Assembly (NCBI GenBank): GCA_022563115.1
Contig: JADFNY010000052.1
Span: forward strand, 1 to 13,395
DNA: 13,395 nt
DNA from: Acidobacteriota bacterium
Lineage (GTDB): Bacteria > Acidobacteriota > UBA890
Direction: 5' to 3'
Each line of letters opens with the position of its first letter. The stretch's first letter is position 1. A program made the position numbers and the translations under genes. This document shows positions 7,625 through 13,395 of the stretch, one piece after another. A model generated the notes under the pieces. That model worked only from the letters and a program-made list of their open reading frames with translations. It had not been told where the DNA came from and searched no databases.

Positions 7625-8569
7625 ATGGCCACACGAGAGGAGAGCGTCGGATTGCCGAGGACCATTGCGACCATCCTACCCTTGGCACTCCTGTGGATGT
7701 TCCCTGGTGCCATCTCCGCCCAAGAGGTAGGACCGGCACGCGGGGCCCTCGTCGTCAGCGGCGGAGGCGAAACGACGAGTCATATCATCGACCGCTTCAT
7801 CGAGCTGGCGGGCGGCCCGGACGCGCCGATCGTCGTCGTGCCGACCTCGGGGCGCAATGACGACGACTACCACCAATACTGCCCGTGCCTGCGCCGATGG
7901 CGTGAAGCCGGCGCGACCAACCTGACCGTGATGCACACGCGCGATCGCGAGGAGGCGAACACCGACGAATTCGTAGAGCCGCTCCGTCAGGCGCGTGGCG
8001 TCTGGTTCAACGGTGGAAGCCATTGGCTTCATACCGACGCGTACCTGGACACCAAGGTCCACGAAGAGCTCTTCGCCTTGCTCGATCGGGGCGGCGTAAT
8101 CGGGGGCGGATCGGCGGGCGCGCACATACAAGGCGAGATCATGAACGTGAGCCGCTCAGCCGAGCGGGAGTTCTCGGAACGCACGCTTCCACGTGAAGAC
8201 TGGCGACGGGGCTTCGGCCTGCTGCGCGGCGTCATCATCGACGTGCACGTGCTGGCGCGTAACCGGCAGTTCGACTTGATCGGGGTCCTGGACACCAACC
8301 CTGGCATGCTGGGCGTCGCGATCGATGAGAATACGGCGATTGTCGTTCGCGGCGACCGCTTCGAAGTCATCGGCACCAGCTACGTGATCATCCATGACGA
8401 TCAGCGGCAGATTCCTCCCGACCCGCCCGAGACGTGGCGCACGGTCGGCGGTCCGTTCTACTTCCTGCGCCCGGGAGATACCTACGACCTGGCCACGAGA
8501 GAGGCGTTTCGGCCTGCTTCGGCAGAGAGTCCACTCGCCCGTGTCAGGCAGGGTGGCGCCTCGCGGTAG
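7625..8569 (+). CDS. secreted peptidase S51 / cyanophycinase-like serine hydrolase
   Basis: A 314-residue protein of the S51 family (cyanophycinase, dipeptidase E; class I glutamine-amidotransferase-like fold). The start at 7625 is set by GAGGAG six bases upstream; the long frame before it is ignored. A signal peptide runs to about residue 32 (ALLWMFPGAISA, then QE), so it works outside the cytoplasm. Core motifs: LVVSGGGET at 42-50, VVPTSG at 71-76, FNGGSHW at 128-134, the nucleophile elbow GGGSAGA at 160-166 (Ser163), DVHVLARNR at 206-214 with probable catalytic His208, and GVAIDENTAIVV at 230-241. The layout and spacing match cyanophycinase, including the IDE motif. A difference is GGSH where cyanophycinases usually have GG-D/N-Q, which sits by the substrate pocket. 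It could degrade cyanophycin-like or other Asp-containing peptides. No cyanophycin synthetase is visible. Family secure, substrate not. Confidence 0.9.
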   Translation: MATREESVGLPRTIATILPLALLWMFPGAISAQEVGPARGALVVSGGGETTSHIIDRFIELAGGPDAPIVVVPTSGRNDDDYHQYCPCLRRWREAGATNLTVMHTRDREEANTDEFVEPLRQARGVWFNGGSHWLHTDAYLDTKVHEELFALLDRGGVIGGGSAGAHIQGEIMNVSRSAEREFSERTLPREDWRRGFGLLRGVIIDVHVLARNRQFDLIGVLDTNPGMLGVAIDENTAIVVRGDRFEVIGTSYVIIHDDQRQIPPDPPETWRTVGGPFYFLRPGDTYDLATREAFRPASAESPLARVRQGGASR

Positions 8570-8589
8570 CTCGTTCAGGGTCTTCGTCC

Positions 8590-8629
8590 GGTGCAGTCAA
8601 GCTAACTCGAAATCGGCGAGAAACGCGTT
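8590..8629 (+). repeat. solo IS6-like terminal repeat, inverted copy of the one ending at 12585
   Basis: Starting GGTGCAGTCAAG, this 40-base stretch aligns with the reverse complement of 12546-12585 with four mismatches, all in the first 14 bases, then 24 identical bases before the match ends near 8629-8632. The outer end fits the GGnnC-GTCAAG form of the other two copies. It lies in the convergent spacer between the S51-like stop (8569) and the PAP2 stop (8731). A possible degenerate partner end (CTTGCCAGCACC, 8716-8727) would make a 138-base unit, but this second match is only 11 of 12 bases and may be chance. Confidence 0.75.
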
Positions 8630-8730
8630 ATAAGGCGCTCAACAGGTTCCGGGGCCGCATGGCTTCCTATTTTTTCACCTATGCTCCGCCGAGTTGTCAA
8701 CGATTCGTCAAACCTCTTGCCAGCACCGAT

Positions 8731-9813
8731 TCAATGAGTTGCGAAGTGGCCCACGGCCACGCTGATGTCCATCGCGGCGCCGATCCCGACCCCACCAGTC
8801 GGCGCGCCGACGACACCGACACGGATCCCTCGGCGCTCGAGGCGTCCCGACACGGTACGACCGACGACAAACCCGATGGCGGCCCCGACGATGACATCGG
8901 AAAGAAAATGCCGGTTGGCGTCGAGCCGTGATGCACCCATCAGACCGGCCAATGCGTAGGCCGGCACGCCGAGCTTCCACCCGTAGTCGTGCTGCAAGAT
9001 CGTGGCGATCATGAAAGAGTCCGCGGTATGTCCCGACGGCAACGATAAGTCACTCCTGTGGTCGGGGCGCATCCGCCCGGTCAGTCTCTTTGTCACGGTC
9101 ACGATCAGGTCCGTCACAAGAAGACCCTGGACGAGCTTGGCACCGGTGCTTCTGACTTCCGGCTGTCCCAGCGCCCGGCCTAGGAAATAGGTGGCGATGG
9201 CCGCCGGGTACATGACCCAGCTCGTTCCGATGGTATCGAGAGCGCCGGTAACGCCTCCGGAAAGGCGTTCGTCAGCAGCGAAGAAGTCGTTGGCAGCGGC
9301 ATCGGCACCGAGCCTGTTGATCAACCCGCCGGCGGCGAGTCCCGTGCCCAAGATCACGAGGGTATCCTTGCTCGTCGCGAGGTGGACGAAGTCACCCACG
9401 AGGGACCTCGGAGCGAACAGCTCGCTTAGAGTGCCGACCAAGCCGGCTCGCGATCGACCCCGTACCTCACTTTCGTCGCCCCTCGCGACCCCCGATGCCC
9501 CTGCCTGCACCTCGACGGTGACAGCGACATCGATCGCTGCTCGGCGGTCCAGAAAGTCGGGAGACGGGTCGAATCCGACCGCCGGTAGGACAAAGCCCTT
9601 GGTCGCCGATACGCCGGTCGGACCATTGCTCACCAGCCGTTCGACGCCAAGGAAACCGCGCCCGGTACCAACCTGGCCCGCCGCAGCCTCCTGAACAGGA
9701 CTGACCTCCTCGGAGATCACGGGTCGGGTGGGAGGGGTTTGGGCGGTGACGAGGGACACGTCCCAGTACAGAATCAGCAGAGCCAAGACCGCGAATCGCA
9801 TGGAGCTTCGCAT
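8731..9813 (-). CDS. secreted PAP2-superfamily acid phosphatase-like protein
   Basis: A 360-residue phosphatidic-acid-phosphatase type 2 protein. All three family motifs are present: KRLTGRMRP at 242-250 (K-x6-RP), PSGH at 259-262, and SRLDANRHFLSD at 295-306 (SR-x5-H-x3-D), giving the catalytic histidines 262 and 302 and Asp306. It begins with a signal peptide or anchor (hydrophobic 7-24, TAQ). The next ~110 residues are low-complexity and family-atypical. The catalytic domain with hydrophobic helices runs from about 140 to 325, and a Gly/Val-rich tail follows. The likely start is the ATG at 9813 with AGGAG eight bases upstream; a GTG at 9822 touches the same ribosome site and is too close. 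Family reactions are dephosphorylation of lipid phosphates or pyrophosphates or small phosphomonoesters at the periplasmic face; which applies here is not visible. It is divergent from the barrel gene and may share control with it. Confidence 0.9.
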   Translation of the reverse strand: MRSSMRFAVLALLILYWDVSLVTAQTPPTRPVISEEVSPVQEAAAGQVGTGRGFLGVERLVSNGPTGVSATKGFVLPAVGFDPSPDFLDRRAAIDVAVTVEVQAGASGVARGDESEVRGRSRAGLVGTLSELFAPRSLVGDFVHLATSKDTLVILGTGLAAGGLINRLGADAAANDFFAADERLSGGVTGALDTIGTSWVMYPAAIATYFLGRALGQPEVRSTGAKLVQGLLVTDLIVTVTKRLTGRMRPDHRSDLSLPSGHTADSFMIATILQHDYGWKLGVPAYALAGLMGASRLDANRHFLSDVIVGAAIGFVVGRTVSGRLERRGIRVGVVGAPTGGVGIGAAMDISVAVGHFATH

Positions 9814-10009
9814 GCTGGTCACTCCTGCTCACGTGGCGGCTTCCAGCTCCGCCATAATGTCCTCCAGCACCCCTACCTCGGCTGCCGGGCTGCCCGGCGC
9901 TGAAGACTACCCTATTGGGAATGGGCTGACCTATTCAATGGGGTTGTCCCTGGGGGGGTCGCGGGACTCCAAAAAACCGCTAGTGTCTTGCATCACGGAG
10001 CCAGGGAGG
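9814..10009. promoter_or_regulatory. divergent spacer between PAP2 and barrel genes, with a tandem imperfect repeat
   Basis: About 196 bases between the two outward starts. Bases 9911-9925 (CCTATTGGGAATGGG) and 9929-9943 (ACCTATTCAATGGGG) are imperfect direct repeats about one and a half to two helix turns apart. Each is also a partial dyad (CCTATT facing AATGGG). This resembles a pair of operator sites in a shared regulatory region. No firm -35/-10 pair was identified, and no known regulator motif is recognised. Confidence 0.4.
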
Positions 10010-12454
10010 ATGGTGTCGCATGGCATGGCAATGTCTTGGGGGATGCGCGTGGACCGAAGGCCATGGCTGCTGCTCCTCGTCATCCCGTCGCTGCTAGCTG
10101 CCGGTCCCGCACCTGCACAGGAGCCTGTCGCCGCCGCAACCGAGGCCGAGGAGGAGCTGGTCTCGAGCCCCGAGCTCGACTTCTTCGGCGGCTTTCGGAT
10201 GGATCTTCTCCCCGGCGGTGGCTTCTACACCACCTACCTCGAGGCCTACGCGCCCGACACCACCCTCCTGATCGAAGAGAGCAACGGCTTCGCCCTCATC
10301 GACAACCCGCGCGTCTACTACGAGGGCGATCCGCAGGCCAGCTTCGGCTGGCACCTGGACGGCTTCGACATCGGCTCGGCGCTCAACCCCGGGGCCGCGG
10401 CCGTGCTGCTGCCGTTCGCCGCGGTCGGTGGCTACCGCCTCGAAGGGGAGGGCCCGACCACGCGAGCGCACGGCTTCAGCTTCGTTAGCCGCAGGCCGCT
10501 GCAGGACGTCTCGCGCCTGTCTCTTTCGGGCGCCATCACCAGGCTCGGCGAGGATCCGTGGGCCAGCTTCCTGATCAACAACCCGGCGACCAGCCGCGCG
10601 GTGCCGCCGCCCTCCAGCCGGCGTCGCCTGCTCCGCGACTACGCGGCCGACTACCTCCTGCACCGCCAACGCGACGACTCGGGCCTGACCCTGGCAGCCA
10701 GCTACCGCGAGGTCGGCCGCCGCTTCAACGACTTCAACGAGCGCGAGCGCACCTACGACGAGGACGGCCGCCTCCTGCTCGCCAGTGCCCGCTACCGTCG
10801 CCAGATGGCGAGGGGGCACTACGAGGTCCTGGGGGTCTACAACTACCTCGACCGGGACAATCTCCACGCCGAGATTGGAAGTTTCCCGCAGGAGACGCGG
10901 CAGAAAACCCGCCACGCCCTCTTCGCCGGCTTCCGCCTAGAGCGGGAAGTCGGGGATGTCAGGGTGTCGCTGCAGCACGAGCGTGAGAGCCTCGCTCCCT
11001 TCGCGGTGAACTTCACCAAAGAGCTCCAGGACAACGACGGCGACGGCTTTTACCCATTCTTCCGTTTCGGCGACTTCTCCGCCACCACGATCAACGTCGC
11101 CGGGCGCATGCCGTTACGGCAGGGCGGGGGCACGCGTCTGACCACATTTGCCGATCTGCGGCAGAGCTGGATCTCCGGCGACGAGGAGACCGACGCTTTC
11201 AACCCCATCACCTTCGACGGCGACCCGTACAGCGTCATCCTGTGGGACGGTGGCGGCAGCTACAGCAGCACCAACGCGCGGCTGCGCGCCGGGGTGGACG
11301 CCGATCTCGAGATCGGCCGCGGCATCTCCCTGGTCTCGAAGCTCTTCGTGCAGTACGGCCGCCTCGGCTTCGATGACTCCGGCAACAACGTCAGCGTCCT
11401 CGACCCCGGCCTCGACGTCGGCCTGCGCTGGCGGCGCGGCCGCACGAGTGCGCTCCTCGCCTACGGCACGCTGCCCTACGCGATCGAGGAGAACGTCAAC
11501 TTCTTCCTGGAGCGCGGCCGCCCCTCCGGGACCATCGCCCGCTGGGACGACGACGGCAACGGCCTCTTCGACCCGGGGGAGGCGGGCAAGCCCTTCGGCT
11601 TCACCGGCGGTCGCTTCCACTTCGTCGACGAGGACCTCTCCGCGCCCCGCAAGCGGCGCCTGTTGCTGACGCTGTCGACGCCGATCTCGCGGCGCTTCCG
11701 CTTCGACCTGAAGGGCCTCTACAAGTGGATCGACGAGTCCCTCGCCGTCCGCTTCCGGGAACAGTTCGGCTTCTTCGAACCGCACGGCGATCGCCAGCTC
11801 TTCTTCTTCGACCGCCCCTTCGGCGACTTCTACCTGACCAACCCGGAGTTCGAGGACGACCCGTTCTATGCCCAGGCGCTCGTCCGCGTGCACGGCGGCG
11901 AGCCCGGCGAGTGGTTCTTCTCCTTTTCGTTCATGGCCCATATCGGGATGGGCGTCACCCGCTTCGGCAACGGCGCCGACTCCAACGACATCGGCTTCGT
12001 TGGCGAGTCCCAGGCCGACCCCAACTCGCTCATCAATGGCTTCGGACGCGTCGACGGCGATCGCGCTTACGTCGCCCGCTCCGCTTTCGGCTTCCGGCTG
12101 GCGTCCTCGCTTTTCCTGGGCGTCAGCATCAAGTACCGCGACGGCGCCCCCTTCGCCTTCATCAACAGCGTCCAGGGGCACGACCAGCGGGCCCTCTACT
12201 ACGCCACCATCAAGGCGGAGGACCGCCACGGTCGCAAGGGGGGACCGCGCGAGGACTACCTCGGCGACCTCAGCGTCAAGCTCGCGTATGCTCTCCGGCT
12301 GCTGGGCCGCGAGGCGCTTCTCGGCGTCTCGTTCTTCAACCTCCTGGACGTCGGCTACGAGCTCTCCGAGCACGTCTTCTCCGGTGGCAGCCGCGATGCC
12401 AACGAGCTCAACATACCGCGCACCATGCGGCTCTCACTGACGGTGAGCCGGTAG
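10010..12454 (+). CDS. TonB-dependent-receptor-like outer-membrane beta-barrel protein
   Basis: About 814 residues. A signal peptide (DRRPWLLLLVIPSLLAAGPAPAQ) is followed by a short acidic linker. A degenerate plug-like segment comes next (about 45-160, including LNPGAAAVLLPFAAVGGYRLEGEGP, which recalls the end of receptor plugs but without the usual glycine-rich plug signature), then a long region of alternating hydrophobic strands with aromatic girdles and acidic loops. Such proteins import large ligands or form surface barrels. Two acidic loops look calcium-binding: DNDGDGF (11030-11050) and WDDDGNGLFDPGE (11543-11581). The last residues are LSLTVSR, whereas barrels normally end in Phe; the stop codon touches an IS end. 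No N-terminal TonB box is clear. Start choice is uncertain: 10010 (GGAG nine bases upstream), 10025, 10031 and 10043 are all in frame. Third codon positions are almost all C or G, unlike most neighbours. TonB-receptor family is inferred; ligand unknown. Confidence 0.8.
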   Translation: MVSHGMAMSWGMRVDRRPWLLLLVIPSLLAAGPAPAQEPVAAATEAEEELVSSPELDFFGGFRMDLLPGGGFYTTYLEAYAPDTTLLIEESNGFALIDNPRVYYEGDPQASFGWHLDGFDIGSALNPGAAAVLLPFAAVGGYRLEGEGPTTRAHGFSFVSRRPLQDVSRLSLSGAITRLGEDPWASFLINNPATSRAVPPPSSRRRLLRDYAADYLLHRQRDDSGLTLAASYREVGRRFNDFNERERTYDEDGRLLLASARYRRQMARGHYEVLGVYNYLDRDNLHAEIGSFPQETRQKTRHALFAGFRLEREVGDVRVSLQHERESLAPFAVNFTKELQDNDGDGFYPFFRFGDFSATTINVAGRMPLRQGGGTRLTTFADLRQSWISGDEETDAFNPITFDGDPYSVILWDGGGSYSSTNARLRAGVDADLEIGRGISLVSKLFVQYGRLGFDDSGNNVSVLDPGLDVGLRWRRGRTSALLAYGTLPYAIEENVNFFLERGRPSGTIARWDDDGNGLFDPGEAGKPFGFTGGRFHFVDEDLSAPRKRRLLLTLSTPISRRFRFDLKGLYKWIDESLAVRFREQFGFFEPHGDRQLFFFDRPFGDFYLTNPEFEDDPFYAQALVRVHGGEPGEWFFSFSFMAHIGMGVTRFGNGADSNDIGFVGESQADPNSLINGFGRVDGDRAYVARSAFGFRLASSLFLGVSIKYRDGAPFAFINSVQGHDQRALYYATIKAEDRHGRKGGPREDYLGDLSVKLAYALRLLGREALLGVSFFNLLDVGYELSEHVFSGGSRDANELNIPRTMRLSLTVSR

Positions 12455-12585
12455 GGTGCTGTCAAGTTAAAGTCGATTATGGGCAGCTGAGGCCTCTTGG
12501 CCGGACGTGAGACGCCCGCAGGACAAGGGATTGCGGTCGATGGATCACGCGTTTCTCGCCGATTTCGAGTCAACTTGACAGTACC
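12455..12585. mobile_element. MITE-like or internally deleted IS6-family element bounded by inverted ends
   Basis: The left end GGTGCTGTCAAGTTAAAG at 12455 and the right end, read on the minus strand from 12585 as GGTACTGTCAAGTTGAC, match at 13 of the first 14 bases and share TCGA just inside. The GGnnCTGT start is the form seen at IS6-family ends. Between them are about 90 bases with no transposase. No 8-base target duplication flanks the pair (GCCGGTAG versus TGGGAAAC), so it is probably a rearranged or deleted remnant. The left end starts on the base after the stop codon of the barrel gene. Confidence 0.65.
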
Positions 12586-12587
12586 TG

Positions 12588-12662
12588 GGAAACGATCATG
12601 CCGCGATCTGCCAGAAGGTCTTCCACATCGCGGAAGCTCAGGCAGAACCGGTCCGGGTTCGA
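12588..12662 (-). pseudogene. relic of an IS6-family transposase, N-terminal fragment
   Basis: On the minus strand these 25 codons read S-N-P-D-R-F-C followed by LSFRDVEDLLADRGMIVS. This is the helix-turn-helix-like start of IS6/IS240-type transposases, typically L-S-Y/F-R-D-V/L-E-E-L-L-A-E-R-G, which should continue into S/T-V-R/Y-R-W and the DDE domain. Here the frame runs straight into the inverted IS end at 12585 and stops at 12570, so all catalytic residues are missing. It lies just downstream of the TPR gene stop. Recognition rests on the motif alone. Confidence 0.7.
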
Positions 12663-12672
12663 TGCGCAGGTG

Positions 12673-13395
12673 TTATCGGCCGGTGAGCGCCTGGCCCCGG
12701 CGCCCATACTCCGCTGACCTGATCGGGTCGCCGAGGCGGTTGTATAAGTCGGCCAGGAGGAAGTAACCGAGAACAAGCTCCCGGGTCTCCATAGGCTTCG
12801 CCACCGCGGCCGTTACCAGCTCGACCGCCCGAGCGTAGCGTTTGCCGCGATTCACGTAGTTCATCCCCAGGAACAAGAGCGCGCGCGGGTGCTCGGGATC
12901 GATCTCGAGGATACGGCTCAGGAGTTTCTCTTCGGGTAACGTCTTGCCGGCAACGCGATAGATCACGGCGAGATTGAAACGTGCGTTGGTGTCGTCCGGC
13001 GAGTTCTCGATCTCTTGAAGATATTCGTTGGCGGCCTGCATTGATCTGCCGACTGCCTCGTGGATCTGCGCCAAGGTGAAATGCGCGCCGGGGATCGAAT
13101 CGTTGATCGCCAAGGCGCTTCGAGCGTTCTCCTCGGCAAGGTCGCGCTCTCCCAACTGCAAGTACACCGCCGCCAGCCCGGCGTAGGCCGCCGATGGCGC
13201 GGGGTTGAAGCGGAGACAGTCTTCGAAATATCCGACTGCCGCTCGGTAGTCGGCCTGGGTGCGGTTGATGTCCCCCAGCGTGCAGTAGATATCGGAGCTC
13301 GAATCAACGAAGGCGAGCGCGTCCAGCATCGTTGTCTCCGCCTCCGCCGTCAGCCCGCGGTCAAGCTGCACTTCCGCGAGGAGGATGTAGGCATA
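12673..13395 (-). CDS. TPR-repeat protein, C-terminal part (N-terminus beyond the window)
   Basis: The frame is open to the last base (it reads YAYILLAEVQLDRG from the edge), so only the C-terminal 240 residues are visible. They form about six to seven tetratricopeptide repeats of ~34 residues with the A/G-Y-x-x-L-G/A pattern, for example AAYAGLAAVYLQLGERDLAE, GAHFTLAQIHEAVGRSMQAA, NARFNLAVIYRVAGKTLPEE and a final LADLYNRLGDPIRSAEYG. TPR solenoids mediate protein-protein contacts. In this kind of bacterium similar tails are found on secreted sulfatases, kinases and free-standing adaptors, so the full protein's role cannot be told. A GTG at 13371 is an internal valine codon, not a start. The gene is convergent with the barrel gene, with IS6-type remnants between them. 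Confidence 0.88.
   Translation of the reverse strand, partial: YAYILLAEVQLDRGLTAEAETTMLDALAFVDSSSDIYCTLGDINRTQADYRAAVGYFEDCLRFNPAPSAAYAGLAAVYLQLGERDLAEENARSALAINDSIPGAHFTLAQIHEAVGRSMQAANEYLQEIENSPDDTNARFNLAVIYRVAGKTLPEEKLLSRILEIDPEHPRALLFLGMNYVNRGKRYARAVELVTAAVAKPMETRELVLGYFLLADLYNRLGDPIRSAEYGRRGQALTGR

Noticed and set aside
11114..12373. Long open frame (about 419 codons) on the minus strand across the barrel gene
   Set aside because: It is antisense to a gene with a signal peptide and barrel pattern. Its product is a repetitive A/V/E/R-rich string with no domain, as expected for the shadow of a gene with strong third-position GC.

Overview
The window looks like chromosomal DNA from a GC-rich Gram-negative bacterium. 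Acidobacteriota is the best guess. The pointers are a MacB/FtsX-type permease of the 'acidobacterial duplicated orphan permease' style, a large outer-membrane beta-barrel, several Sec- and Tat-exported enzymes, and a TPR protein. No tRNA, rRNA or CRISPR array was seen. Nearly every intact product carries an export signal, so the window is mostly envelope biology.

Layout. (1) Bases 3-1829 (+) hold the 3' part of the ABC permease gene. Its last ~265 bases run antisense through the end of the next gene. (2) On the minus strand are, in genomic order, a Tat-exported MalY/PatB-like PLP enzyme (1562-2914), a Tat-exported sulfite-oxidase-family molybdoenzyme (3100-4263), a possible 37-residue membrane peptide (4320-4433) with a perfect hairpin just after it, and a B12-binding radical SAM enzyme (4546-6150). 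(3) A divergent pair follows: a secreted NHL/PAL-like propeller (6306-7400, -) and a secreted peptidase S51/cyanophycinase-like protein (7625-8569, +). (4) A second divergent pair is a PAP2 phosphatase (8731-9813, -) and a TonB-receptor-like barrel protein (about 10010-12454, +). (5) The C-terminal part of a TPR protein runs off the right edge (12673-13395, -).

The least obvious content is a set of IS6-family remnants. An IS end with the IS6-like pattern GGnnCTGT lies directly after the barrel gene's stop codon (12455). A second, inverted end finishes at 12585. It is followed by a 25-codon relic of an IS6-type transposase (12588-12662). About 4 kb away, at 8590-8629, is an inverted copy of the 12585 end that matches over 40 bases with four mismatches in its first 14. 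The outward-facing ends at 8590 and 12585 therefore bracket the PAP2 and barrel genes, like the borders of an old mobile unit. The barrel gene also has far more extreme C/G third-position use than its neighbours.

Functional reading. The exported PLP C-S-lyase-like enzyme next to an exported sulfite-oxidase-fold enzyme suggests periplasmic processing of organosulfur or sulfonate compounds. However, the molybdoenzyme seems to lack the arginine that binds sulfite in classical sulfite oxidases, so its substrate may differ. The radical SAM, PAL-like, S51 and barrel proteins are recognisable only to family; their substrates cannot be read from sequence alone.
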